This document shows, in pieces, positions 21,247 to 34,400 of a stretch of 64,000 bases of DNA. Both the position numbers and the translations under genes were made by a program. The notes beneath the pieces are model-generated. The model ran no database searches, was not told the origin of the DNA, and was given only the letters and a program-made list of their open reading frames with translations. Origin of the DNA: Symsagittifera roscoffensis (Eukaryota; Xenacoelomorpha; Acoela; Convolutidae); assembly GCF_963678635.1 (NCBI RefSeq), contig NC_087068.1, positions 50,427,724-50,491,723 of the forward strand, read 5' to 3'. Position 1 is the stretch's first letter, and each line of letters begins with the position of its first letter.

Positions 21247-23660
21247 CCAAGCTATCACCAAAGTTGCGACTTTTAGTCGATATAGGCTTTGCCTCTGTGT
21301 TGAATTTGAAAACATGTTAGTGTTATCTAGACTACGAAAAAAAATGTTTTGGGTTTCTATATGGAAGTTACCAATTTCCAGTGTGACATTGTTTTGAAGC
21401 TAAGCTTCTGTATATTGAGAAGTTTTTTAAATCCCTCGCAAAAACACAACTTAATTTGAACAAATGTTCCCTAATTGTCAGATTAAAGTAGTCGATTGAA
21501 ACGCAGAAAACAATGCGAATGGCGGTGTTAGAAATAACGAAGTATTCGAAGTCAGTGTCTCAATTTTTCTCCAAAGCTTTCTTTTTTATAGAATTACAAT
21601 TTTCGATTCTCTGCTAATTTTTATGTGTGTTTAAGCCGTGCGTCCTCGGCGTCTCATGATCAAACTGCTCATTTTTTTTACTTCTGGTTCAGAATTATTT
21701 ATTCGTACTTTTTAGTAAAATTAAGACCTCAAACTAATATCATTTTTGGTAGTTTTCAATGTTTGTTGATTCATTGAAAGTGTGGCGTTGATGTTTCTTT
21801 TTTATATTGAAATGATGAAAATGAATTCCAATGACTGTTTACATCGGAATTCATTTTCACCATTCAACAATTTTAAGAACTATAAAATGCGAACTTCGAA
21901 CTACTTTTAAAACATTTAATTCTGTTATCAAAGATTTAATTATGAATGACATCAACGTTTCTGAAACGAGTGAACACACTCTATGCGCGGATTTAAAAAT
22001 CGACCAATAAAGATTTAACTCCCGCAGAACAATAATTCAAGAGCTGTTTTGCTTTAGAATCCAAGCTATCACCAAAGTTTCGACTATTAGTCGATAAAAA
22101 CATGTTGGTGTTATCTAGACCTTTACGACTACGAAGAAATTTAATTTGGATTTCTTTATGGAAGTTACCATTTTCCAGAGTGACATTGTTTTGAAGCTAA
22201 GCTGCTGTATACTCAGAAGTTTTTTTAATCCCTCGCAAAAACACAACTTAATTTGAACAAACATTCCATAATTGTCAGATAAAAATAGTCGATTCAAACG
22301 CAGAAAACAATGCGAATGGCGGTGTTAGAAATAACGAAGTATTCGAAGTCAGTGTCTCAATTATTCTCCAAAGCGTTCATTTTTTGTAGAATTACAATTT
22401 CCGATTCTCTGCTAATTTTTATGTGTTTATAAGCCGTGCGTCCTCGGCGTCTCATGATCAAACTGATCATTTTTTTATTTCTGGTTCAGGATTACTTATT
22501 CCTACTTTTTATTAAAATTAGGACCTTCTCAAACGAATTTCATTTTCGGTAGTTTTCAATGTTTGTTGATTCATTGAAAGTGTGGCGTTGATGTTTCTTT
22601 TTTATATTGAAATGATGAAAATGAATTCCAATGACTGTTTACATCGGAATTCATTTTCACCATTCAACAATTTTAAGAACTATAAAATGCGAACTTCGAA
22701 CTACTTTTAAAACATTTAATTCTGTTATCAAAGATTTAATTATGAATGACATCAACGTTTCTGAAACGAGTGAACACACTCTATGCGCGGATTTAAAAAT
22801 CGACCAATAAAGATTTAACTCCCGCAGAACAATAATTCAAGAGCTGTTTTGCTTTAGAATCCAAGCTATCACCAAAGTTTCGACTTTTATTCGATAAAAA
22901 CATGTTGGTGTTATCTAGACCTTTACGACTACGAAGAAATTTAATTTGGATTTCTATATGGAAGTTACCATTTTCCAGAGTGACATTGTTTTGAAGCTAA
23001 GCTTCTGTATACTCAGAAGTTTTTTTAATCCCTCGCAAAAACACAACTTAATTTGATCAAACGTTCCATAATTGTCAGATAAAAATAGTCGATTTAAACG
23101 CAGAAAACAATGCGAATGGCGGTGTTAGAAATAACGAAGTATTCGAAGTCAGTGTCTCAATTATTCTCCAAAGCGTTCATTTTTGTAGAATTACAATTTC
23201 CGATTCTCTGCTAATTTTTATGTGTTTATAAGCCGTGCGTCCTCGGCGTCTCATGATCAAACTGATCATTTTTTTATTTCTGCTTCAGAATTACTTATTC
23301 GTACTTTTTATTAAAATTAGGACCTTCTCAAACGAATTTCATTTTTGGTAGTTTTCAATGAATGTTGATTCATTGAAAAGGTGGCAATGAAGTTTCTTTT
23401 TTATCTTGAAAAGATGAAAACGAATTCCAATGATTGTTTACATCGGACTTCATTTTCACCATTCAACAATTTTAAGAACTATAAAATGCGTTACAACTTC
23501 GAACTGCTTTTAAAACAGTTAATTCTGTAATCAAAAATTTAATTATGAATGACATTAACGTTCCTGAAACGAGTGAACAAACTCTATTCGAGGATTTAAA
23601 AATCGACCACTTAAGATCTAACTCCCGCAGAAAAATCATTCAAAAGCTATTTTGCAGTTT
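21247..23660 (+). repeat. Three ~0.8-kb monomers, copy 1
   Basis: CCAAGCTATCACCAAAGTT starts units at 21247, 22061 and 22861 (814 and 800 bp apart). Each unit contains GCCGTGCGTCCTCGGCGTC, a palindrome around GAATTC, a TATAAAATGCG box and finally ATGAATGACAT. The third is the most diverged and leads into a LINE-like frame, as 5'UTR promoter monomers of some LINEs do. Confidence 0.85.
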
Positions 23661-24526
23661 CAATTTTCAATTTGTCAAATCATCTGCTTCACGGGGAACA
23701 AAACATTTCTAAATCACTGAGTGATGTTTTTTACAGCAATTATAACAAAAACTGTGCAGTTGAAATACAAAAAAAAAACACAGTAAGTGATCACTTTACT
23801 GTTAAAAGTGAAACTAATTCCGCAGTTGATGCTGTTGAAGGAAATCGTAAAGCCAAACATAGAGCTTGGATTATTCAAGCAAAGACTTTGTATGTGAGAG
23901 GCTGGTTTTTCGTTTACAACATGAAATACAGAAATCATGCAAAAACTTTAATAATTGCAACTCGACTGGTGATAATTTCCTTGAGATCTTGGATCGCGAA
24001 ATTGCACGGTTAGTTCCAAAAAAAATTGGACACCAAAAGTCATAAAAAACTGGATAAATAACGAGTGACAAATTCTGTAAACAAACGAAACAAACTCCAC
24101 CGTGATTAATTGCATCTTAAAAACCAAGAACCTGAAGATAAACTTTGTAAACAAAAAAAAATCGGACGAAGATTGCAATTTTTTCATATTCATTTTTTTT
24201 GCTTTCTGTTTTAGTCATGCTTCCACACCAACTCATTTAACGCTTTTATCATTTTAAAGTGACATTGGAAGGAAGATGTCAAGCACAAGTGATGCATTTG
24301 TCAAGAAACAGTTGAAAAAACCAAATTGTATATCGAAATGTTTTAGGCCTAACCAGTTTAAGTGTCTTGTTGTCTTGTAGTTTTCTAGTAGCATAATTCG
24401 GTAAAAAAAATCAACTAAAAGTTTTTTAACTTCAAACTTCAAATTACAAACTTTGGATTGTATATTTGTTTCCTTTTGCTCATAATTATTGCTGAAATTG
24501 GTGAAGTAGTTAACGCTTTCCAATTT

Positions 24527-24685
24527 TCAAATAATCGGTTGTTTCGTTTCTGGTATTTTCTTGGAATTCTCCTGGGTATTGCTAATTTGACTACTTTCAA
24601 TCGGACTTCTGTTCGCCACACAAACACTCATAGCCGCAGACAAAACCAGCAAAATAACAAACCCCAAAAGAATTTTATAAATCAT
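24527..24685 (-). CDS. Small ORF with predicted signal peptide, copy 2
   Basis: This is the duplicate of 20388-20546. It has the same start, the same TGA and the same open continuation to 24254. See copy 1 for the description. Confidence 0.4.
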   Translation of the reverse strand: MIYKILLGFVILLVLSAAMSVCVANRSPIESSQISNTQENSKKIPETKQPII

Positions 24686-25385
24686 TCTAAATGAATCACA
24701 AAAAGATATCGTTTTTTAACAATTTCCAAGTTCAGTCATTAACTCGCAATGTTTTTTTTGCTTGTAAACGCGAATAAATATCAACTCATCAAAAAAATGA
24801 CAGTACATGGTCAAGCCATCTGCTTCAAAAACAACTGTACTTTGGTGAACTAATGAAAAGAAACAAATAATACAACTGATAAAAATTTACGTGTGCTGTT
24901 TTTTTCTGAAGTCAAGTTGCGGTTAAACTCGAAAACATAAAGATACAGAAAACGTGAACAACATTTTCAAGCATATATTGTTTTTCTGCGGGAGTTCAAG
25001 TAGTTTTTGTGTTTAGTTTTTCAAAATCAAAATACTGTATTCGATGGTCAAAAACTGTAGTCACACGTGGCTGTAAAACTCAAGCAGAGTTAAAAGATAG
25101 CCATAACACTAGACTTAAGTTTAGGACGTAAGTTAACGCGGCATAATTATTTACAGCTGTATGTGGAAAAAGAATAGCAACACAAAAAAATCCAAGAAAT
25201 GTTGAATCTTTTTGAATCTCGTTTCATTTTTTCAAATCTTTCATCAGCAAAAAAGCATTCGGCTTATTCGGAAATCTAATCCAGATTTCGGCAATCTAAT
25301 CTATCATGATTTGAAAATGAACGAAAGTTGATTGAAAAAAAAATATGTAAAAGACAAAAACGACCTTGAAATTTTGTTTTAAAAT

Positions 25386-27800
25386 CCAAGCTATCACCAA
25401 AGTTGCGACTTTTAGTCGATATAGGCTTTGCCTCTGTGTTGAATTTGAAAACATGTTAGTGTTATCTAGACTACGAAAAAAAATGTTTTGGGTTTCTATA
25501 TGGAAGTTACCAATTTCCAGTGTGACATTGTTTTGAAGCTAAGCTTCTGTATATTGAGAAGTTTTTTAAATCCCTCGCAAAAACACAACTTAATTTGAAC
25601 AAATGTTCCCTAATTGTCAGATTAAAGTAGTCGATTGAAACGCAGAAAACAATGCGAATGGCGGTGTTAGAAATAACGAAGTATTCGAAGTCAGTGTCTC
25701 AATTTTTCTCCAAAGCTTTCTTTTTTATAGAATTACAATTTTCGATTCTCTGCTAATTTTTATGTGTGTTTAAGCCGTGCGTCCTCGGCGTCTCATGATC
25801 AAACTGCTCATTTTTTTTTACATCTGGTTCAGAATTATTTATTCGTACTTTTTAGTAAAATTAAGACCTCAAACTAATATCATTTTTGGTAGTTTTCAAT
25901 GTTTGTTGATTCATTGAAAGTGTGGCGTTGATGTTTCTTTTTTATATTGAAATGATGAAAATGAATTCCAATGACTGTTTACATCGGAATTCATTTTCAC
26001 CATTCAACAATTTTAAGAACTATAAAATGCGAAGTTCGAACTACTTTTAAAACATTTAATTCTGTTATCAAAGATTTAATTATGAATGACATCAACGTTT
26101 CTGAAACGAGTGAACACACTCTATGCGCGGATTTAAAAATCGACCAATAAAGATTTAACTCCCGCAGAACAATAATTCAAGAGCTGTTTTGCTTTAGAAT
26201 CCAAGCTATCACCAAAGTTTCGACTATTAGTCGATAAAAACATGTTGGTGGTATCTAGACCTTTACGACTACGAAGAAATTTAATTTGGATTTCTTTATG
26301 GAAGTTACCATTTTCCAGAGTGACATTGTTTTGAAGCTAAGCTGCTGTATACTCAGAAGTTTTTTTAATCCCTCGCAAAAACACAACTTAATTTGAACAA
26401 ACATTCCATAATTGTCAGATAAAAATAGTCGATTCAAACGCAGAAAACAATGCGAATGGCGGTGTTAGAAATAACGAAGTATTCGAAGTCAGTGTCTCAA
26501 TTATTCTCCAAAGCGTTCATTTTTTGTAGAATTACAATTTACGATTCTCTGCTAATTTTTATGTGTTTATAAGCCGTGCGTCCTCGGCGTCTCATGATCA
26601 AACTGATCATTTTTTTATTTCTGGTTCAGGATTACTTATTCCTACTTTTTATTAAAATTAGGACCTTCTCAAACGAATTTCATTTTCGGTAGTTTTCAAT
26701 GTTTGTTGATTCATTGAAAGTGTGGCGTTGATGTTTCTTTTTTATATTGAAATGATGAAAATGAATTCCAATGACTGTTTACATCGGAATTCATTTTCAC
26801 CATTCAACAATTTTAAGAACTATAAAATGCGAACTTCGAACTACTTTTAAAACATTTAATTCTGTTATCAAAGATTTAATTATGAATGACATCAACGTTT
26901 CTGAAACGAGTGAACACACTCTATGCGCGGATTTAAAAATCGACCAATAAAGATTTAACTCCCGCAGAACAATAATTCAAGAGCTGTTTTGCTTTAGAAT
27001 CCAAGCTATCACCAAAGTTTCGACTTTTATTCGATAAAAACATGTTGGTGTTATCTAGACCTTTACGACTACGAAGAAATTTAATTTGGATTTCTATATG
27101 GAAGTTACCATTTTCCAGAGTGACATTGTTTTGAAGCTAAGCTTCTGTATACTCAGAAGTTTTTTTAATCCCTCGCAAAAACACAACTTAATTTGATCAA
27201 ACGTTCCATAATTGTCAGATAAAAATAGTCGATTTAAACACAGAAAACAATGCGAATGGCGGTGTTAGAAATAACGAAGTATTCGAAGTCAGTGTCTCAA
27301 TTATTCTCCAAAGCGTTCATTTTTGTAGAATTACAATTTCCGATTCTCTGCTAATTTTTATGTGTTTATAAGCCGTGCGTCCTCGGCGTCTCATGATCAA
27401 ACTGATCATTTTTTTATTTCTGCTTCAGAATTACTTATTCGTACTTTTTATTAAAATTAGGACCTTCTCAAACGAATTTCATTTTTGGTAGTTTTCAATG
27501 AATGTTGATTCATTGAAAAGGTGGCAATGAAGTTTCTTTTTTATCTTGAAAAGATGAAAACGAATTCCAATGATTGTTTACATCGGACTTCATTTTCACC
27601 ATTCAACAATTTTAAGAACTATAAAATGCGTTACAACTTCGAACTGCTTTTAAAACAGTTAATTCTGTAATCAAAAATTTAATTATGAATGACATTAACG
27701 TTCCTGAAACGAGTGAACAAACTCTATTCGAGGATTTAAAAATCGACCACTTAAGATCTAACTCCCGCAGAAAAATCATTCAAAAGCTATTTTGCAGTTT
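25386..27800 (+). repeat. Three ~0.8-kb monomers, copy 2
   Basis: Units start at 25386, 26201 and 27001, the counterparts of 21247, 22061 and 22861. The palindrome and ATGAATGACAT are retained. Confidence 0.85.
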
Positions 27801-30420
27801 CAATTTTCAATTTGTCAAATCATCTGCTTCACGGGGAACAAAACATTTCTAAATCACTGAGTGATGTTTTTTACAGCAATTATAACAAAAACTGTGCAGT
27901 TGAAATACAAAAAAAAAACACAGTAAGTGATCACTTTACTGTTAAAAGTGAAACTAATTCCGCAGTTGATGCTGTTGAAGGAAATCGTAAAGCCAAACAT
28001 AGAGCTTGGATTATTCAAGCAAAGACTTTGTATGTGAGAGGCTGGTTTTTCGTTTACAACATGAAATACAGAAATCATGCAAAAACTTTAATAATTGCAA
28101 CTCGACTGGTGATAATTTCCTTGAGATCTTGGATCGCGAAATTGCACGGTTAGTTCCAAAAAAATTGGACACCAAAAGTCATAAAAAACTGGATAAATAA
28201 CGAGTGACAAATTCTGTAAACAAACGAAACAAACTCCACCGTGATTAATTGCATCTTAAAAACCAAGAACCTGAAGATAAACTTTGTAAACAAAAAAAAA
28301 TCGGACGAAATATGTTATAAGCAAAGCGAAGAAAAATTATTATCCAAACAAACTCAACTGCAAATCAAAAAACGAATGCCGGCAGTTCTTTAAAGTTCTC
28401 TCGGAAGTTACTGGCAAAGATTTTTAAAAAATCCAATTTGCCTAAGGCTTCTAAAAATATATGTGCTTTTGTACCAGCAATTATAAATATCTTCAATCCT
28501 TGCTTAATGCACTCCATTTTATCCGGTAGTTTCAAGTTGGCTAAAATATTACCAATTCACAAAGATGTGATCTCACATCTCGGAAATTTTAGACCCATTT
28601 CAATACTTCGCACTCTAAGTAAAGTTCTTGAGCGTTTGCTCCATAATCGCATAACTAGTTATCATGAAAAATTCGATCTTCTTACACCAAATCAATTTGG
28701 TGTCAGACAAAAATTGAGAACTACTGATGCACTAATAGAGCTATCTCAAAGCATTTGGGACAGCTGGGAGAACAAATCTAAAAATGTATTATTTTTGTAT
28801 TTGAAAAAAGCGTTTGATACAGTTAAGTAATCTATCTTACTCGAAAAAATCAAAATTTTGGAATTAGAGGGAAAGTGAATGACTTGATTGAATCAAAGTT
28901 GAACGATAGAAGTCATTAAGCCTTTATAGAGCCGTTTACTTCGCAAATTGAAAACAAAAAATTTAGAGTTCCCCAAGCTTCTATTCTTGGTCCCCTACTC
29001 TTCCTCATTTACATGAATGATATTGATACGTGTTGCCACCATTTTCATACTATTATCTACGCGGAAGATACAGCTCTGATAAACAAACGGGACAATGACA
29101 CGCTGAGCTGCAAATGCTTAATTGAAAACAAGTTATCACTTAAAACTGACAAAACCAAACTGATTAATTTCACAAAATCTAGAAAAATAAATTATATGAA
29201 AGTCAAAATGAGTAGGGATTCTATTGAAAACATTTAAATTTCTAAATACTAAAGACTGTACGCGAACTGAACTAGATCGCGAACTGAACTTTGTTGAGCA
29301 CATAAAATTACTCAAGAAAAAACTAAGTCGTTTCTCCAGAAATTATTACCAATTAAGGAAAACCATAAATTCAAAACAACATAGCATACAGAAACCATAC
29401 AGAAGTTCGATCCAAACAATAATTCAATTTGGTGTTCTGCTTTACGGAACAGCTAGTAGATTAAGATAAACTAGTTGAAAAAAAAAACGTCGTAGATTAG
29501 TACGGGTGATGTTTCGAAGGAAAAAATTTCAGTCAATAAAAAACATTGTTATTCCACATAGATAATATTCAATACAGAACTTACATCGAAATGAAGATTT
29601 GAAGCTTTCCGGCAAAATACTACGTGGCGATAAAATAGGAAATGCAATAAAACCTTTACTGAACAAAGAATATCTGGATAATCTCGCTAGTAGCCGGACT
29701 TGTTCACAAAAAAAGCTCGAGGCAAAACGCATAGACAATTGATCAATCTTTAAGTTTGCGGATTAGGTCCATCTTTAAACAATTAAATTTCATTTTTTAG
29801 AGTTATCCGGATTTTATCAATAGTCTTTCAAAGGGCAGTTGGGACCATTTTCATCAAAACTTTCTTGACAATTTTATTCTGGGCTGTTCGGATTATTTCT
29901 GATAAATTTTGTGGATTTAAATTAAGATTATTGGGCTGACTGTAGTGTTACTTTCTCAAGGCATGGGTCATTCTTTTTAAGGTAAAAAATTAGCTAAAAT
30001 TACTAATGTTTGAATTATAAGAATTGAGATTTACTTTAAACTGTTTTGCTTTCTGAGGCATCCCTCGGCACATTCGTTTGAAATTTTTAGGATGCCCTCT
30101 CAAACCTATATTAATCTTAAACTAATGAACTTAATTTTGTGTATATCATTGGTTTGAAAACAATTTATTATTATTATCAAAGAAACCAAAACTATTTTTA
30201 TACCGTTGACAATAAAGCTCTCAAAAACATTAGCTATTTTCAAAATAAACACGAGCTTAGACAAAAAAGGCCTTGCACTACATTCGAGACACGAAGATAT
30301 GATACGTGGAATAGTCATTTTAAAAAATATGCTAATTCAAAAATGCAATTTTTTTTAAAGGCTAACATCGGCCGCCAACTTATTCTATATTATAATTTGA
30401 AATCTGAATCTGAACCTTGA
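27685..30420 (+). mobile_element. LINE B (non-LTR retrotransposon), decayed
   Basis: From the ATG at 27685 frames continue through several shifts. 28006-28260 resembles the Lys-rich linker between endonuclease and reverse transcriptase (ITNSVNKRNKLHR-like). 28438-28830 is reverse transcriptase: HLGNFRPISILRTLSKVLER, then LTPNQFGVRQ, then LYLKKAFDTVK. 28970-29110 has GPLLFLIYMNDI and IIYAEDTALI, where YADD has become YAED. 29224-29469 is the C-terminal thumb-like region, and 30139-30420 resembles the far C-terminus. No intact endonuclease was recognised. The element is inactive. The monomers upstream may be its 5'UTR. Confidence 0.75.
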
Positions 30421-31429
30421 GTGGTAAAGAAAAATTCAGCTGAGCACTTCAAATTTAAGTGCTCACTTTTGACAGACCGCGAATGATTCGCAAGTAAACA
30501 TAGACCCTCGTTTCGTCTTCCTTTCGAAGAATTAAAAATTGATTGTTGCGCGGTATTGTAGTTCTACTAAACTTTACATTAGGTCACCCAAGAGGAACCC
30601 TTCATGCACGAAAATTATGTCAGCCAATCAAAAGGCGAAAAGAATTGACCTGCAAAATAAGTCAGTTTTGAACTGTTCAAAGGGCTCAGATTAGATAAAA
30701 ATTTTGGCAACTTTGAATTTTAGAAAGAGGCGAAGCTGCGCATTGCAAACAAATGAGAAAACAAAAAGAAATTCGAGAAAACGACAAAAAGAAACGACGA
30801 AAAGAGTTAGGTTGAAAAAACTGTCCATAATAATACACTACGCTCACAAGCTCGCTTGTGTTATAATGGAGAGGTAGTTGAAGCCTTTTGGCGATACTAA
30901 AAACAAATGGAGAAAATAAAAAAGAATAACTAGAAACAAAAATCTATTTTCTTTTTCAATTTCTTTATTTTGCATCAACTTTTTTATTTTCATTTTTTTG
31001 TTGTCATTTTTTTATATTTTACTTGTGTGATTTCTTTCTATGAAATTGTATTTAAAACCGAGCGCGTGAAGAATGGATTAAGAGACAATACTCGACAGGT
31101 AGAACTGCCTTTTTGATGTTCTCTCGAGTGAATTCAATGAATTGTGATATAAAAATCCAATGAATCACTCGAACACGAATTTGCTATCGAAGAATATATA
31201 TGGGAATATTGCAATCTGGCATTCTCTACATACACGTTTTCGTATTTAGGCATCTGGCTACAACTTATGGCGAAAAATAAATTAGCAGTCGACCAACACA
31301 AACTACTCTTTGTACACAAAAAAAATCATATGTACGCTCTTCAAGATGATTTAAATAATTCAACATTTCATAATTCAAGAAAATCAATAATTTCAACAAA
31401 CGCAAAAGGAAAATGTTTTCAAATCAAGT
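30421..31429. other. Intergenic, hairpins only
   Basis: A 9-bp-arm hairpin TGAGCACTT...AAGTGCTCA lies at 30441-30465. A second, CACAAGC..GCTTGTG, lies near 30851-30866 within a longer imperfect fold. Otherwise AT-rich and non-coding. The downstream flank of the minus-strand gene lies at its right edge. Confidence 0.4.
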
Positions 31430-31434
31430 TTATT
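31426..31434 (-). terminator. Poly(A) signal overlapping the stop codon
   Basis: The minus strand reads GAATAAAC, where TAA is the stop of the coiled-coil gene and AATAAA is a canonical polyadenylation hexamer. This implies a very short 3'UTR if used. Confidence 0.4.
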
Positions 31435-34400
31435 CAGCGTCAATCAGCTTTTTCTCTCTTTTTGTTTCCTCCTCTCTTATTTTAAGATCATCAACAGCCC
31501 GGTTAAGATTGAAACCCCGTGGATACTTTTTTCTTGAAGATCGCCTCACGTCAGCTTCATCATCCTCGGCCAAATTCTGCAGTCGAGTTTCTTCAAGTTC
31601 AAGTTCAGTTTCAACTGCCACTTGAACAAAATCGTTCAAGTTGTTATCAACCGTCTCGTGGATATCTGCGATTTTTTGTTCCATATCTTCAGAAGAAATG
31701 TTCGAAGCCATAGAAGCATCAACAAAGAGCGCTTTTGCAGTTCGTGAAAGATGGCCTAAGTAACATGCCACTGACTCGTTCATATTTGACGTTTGATTCA
31801 ATGTTTTCTCAAGTGCCGCTGCTCCGGATTTTTTCAGCGTCTCGTTATGAATTTTTAGAACAGTCTCGTCCATTTCAACTTCTTGGGCACTCTGAAAATA
31901 TGTTGCGATTAGAATCCAAAATAAGAAAAATCGTAAGCAGACGTCATTTTATTATCATTCAATTTCGCTAAATTTTCGTAATATCATAAAATTTTCGTAT
32001 ATTCTTTTCCAATTAGGGTGATCGAATTCAGTAAAAAAACCTAAATGAGAGGCAGTTAAGTCAAATTAATTTTCAGAAAAAGCTGATTTGAATTTAGATC
32101 TCCGTCTTGTGTCATTCGTAAATTTCGTAATCTGAAAAACAGAAAAATTCTGGTTTCTTAAGATTTTTCTAGAATCAAAATCATGACCAGGGGCGGATTT
32201 AGGGGGGGGGGGGGGGGGGGTTACGGGGGCGGACGCCTTCTCTTAGGGATTCGACCCCCTGCCGCCCCAAAGGGTCCCACCTTTAGTACTTTTTAAGAAA
32301 TCCATTTTTGGCCTACCTACCCTTAAAATTTTCCAAAGGCGCCAATATATACTGACTTTGAGGGGGAGTGCGCGACAAAAAAAACGCGATTTTTTTGTCA
32401 AAATTTTCCAAAAAAGTGCCCAAAAACGGTTTTTTTACCTCTTTTTTCAAAAATTTGCTTGCGGCGCAGAAAATTTTGCCAAAACAGCGTCTTTTTAGTT
32501 CTTTAGGACAGCTCGGAAAATCAATTTGGTCGACCTAAAAAAAAAGGTCGTCAAGCCCCTGATCATGACTCAAAAGGGCTTCAATATGTTCGGTTACATA
32601 GCAGTATTTATACAACCGCGTATTCAGACTCGTCAGTATTTAGACAATTACTGTTTCAACCAATCAGAATCGAGACAAGAAATTAATAAATAATTATTAT
32701 TTATTTTGGATTATTTATGTCTTTTCTCGATTCTGATTGGTTCATACAGTATTTGTCTAAATACTGACGAGTATGAATACGCGTTTGTCTAAATACAGGC
32801 TGCACTCCAATATGTTCCCACGCCTGAATTCCTATGATTATTCTTTGAGCGAATCAAAAATTTGGGATCGATACATTTCTTATAAACTTTAAGTTCGTTT
32901 GAGCAATTCCAAGGTCGTAACAGAATATGCAGAACAAACCAAATTCGATGGAACCCTTAATCTGAGATTTGGCACTGGGGCAGCTTGAGCAAAGAGGATC
33001 AGCGGATTGATGGGTTCACGCTTTCTCTTGATCCCATCAATCAGATTTTCATTCCAGTTTTCGAGAAAATGGAAATAATCCAAACAAATAGGTCGAAAAT
33101 TCTCTCCATTGAAAATTTCGTAAAACGTCCGGTTAAGTAAAAAGAGACTAAATGAATATCCAGGCACCCAGGGGAGTAACCAGTCGCTCAACCAGTCTCT
33201 CCGTTGATACCACTTTTTTGAAAATCGGTAAAGTTGTTTTCGAGAAAAGTTTTTTAAAAATCTTGATTTTCTTAATTTCTTTACCTAGTGGTTGCAAAAT
33301 TCTGTTGTACTTGCATAACAACCCGCTATTCTTGTTTCCATAGCATAAATCAGCCTTGGGACTTAAATAGGTGAAAACTCAAATGGTCCATAAAAAACAT
33401 CATTAAAAACACCCCTGGTTCAATTCTCTCACCATTTCACAATCTTCTGCATCTTCAGTTTCTTCCTCTTCAGGAGCACAATTCTCCTTATCACTCTGAT
33501 GACACACTGCTTCTTGGTCATTGCTTCTACACACAAAAATATGATCATTAGAAACTAATCGATTTAACATCCGATTCACAGTACTTTTTAGAAAAACGTA
33601 TCAAAAAGTATCAAAAACATACAAATTTAAAAAATACTCGAATTAAAACAGTGAAAGATTAAAAAATCAGCTAAGGATACTTGATACTTTCCGCTTTTTT
33701 TGTCTAGCAAAACTATAGATTTCGAAAATTTACAATTGAGTGACAAAAATTAGCTATGCAGTATATCTCTAAATACGTCACAGATACATGCAAGTAGCAA
33801 GCCTAGTTCCCGAGCATAGCATAAAAAGATATAGAGCACTGGACAATTTGTAAACCGGAACAAGACTGCTCGTATCTGAGGGCGAAGCCCAGAATGTTCC
33901 GACTGCATTTTAAGGCCAATTGAAAACAATTTTGGTTGAATAACCGAAAGAAAATAAAAACGAAAAATTTTTCTTCGTTTTGTCTTCATTTATCCCCCAT
34001 ACGCAAGTTAAAATACAATGAATTTTTAACGCCCCTTATTAAATTAATACAAAATTGCTCATATCAGAGCAAAGCCCTGAATGACCCGACTACCCATCAA
34101 CTGGTTTTAGGCTGATAAGTTATTGAAGTGTTATAAAATTTATTAAAGTGTTAACAACTGAGTCGTAGACGAAATTATTAAGAACAATAAGCTTGTCTCA
34201 GTTAAATTTGGAACGATTTTATAGTGCAGGATGATTCACCAGGCTAAATAATTCGCATTACTCTTTCAGCATCAAAGCTTAAAGCGAGCAGTTTAGTAGG
34301 TCTCGTTTCAGACTGACCATGCAGTCACACTAATAGAGCGGTGTGCGAGCACGGTAGGGCTCCGGTAGGTCATGGGATCGAGCTCCCAATCGCGCTATTA

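Larger units (their letters stand above)
20031..24170. repeat. 4.14-kb tandem duplication, copy 1
   Basis: Sequence from AAGATTGCAATTTTTTC at about 20032 is repeated from about 24171 with only a handful of substitutions and single-base indels. The offset is 4139-4140 bp throughout. The unit contains a small signal-peptide ORF (minus), three ~0.8-kb monomers and the start of a LINE reading frame. Confidence 0.95.
24171..28310. repeat. 4.14-kb tandem duplication, copy 2
   Basis: This is the near-identical second copy of 20031-24170. The junction sequence ATCGGACGAA recurs at the end of this copy (about 28302-28311), after which unique LINE coding sequence continues. Copy 2 is therefore probably the ancestral, LINE-connected one. 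Confidence 0.95.

Noticed and set aside
23672-24013. 113-codon ORF in both 4.14-kb copies treated as a separate gene
   Set aside because: Its conservation is explained by the recent duplication. It lies in the decayed 5' part of LINE B, with adjacent frames carrying LINE-like sequence.
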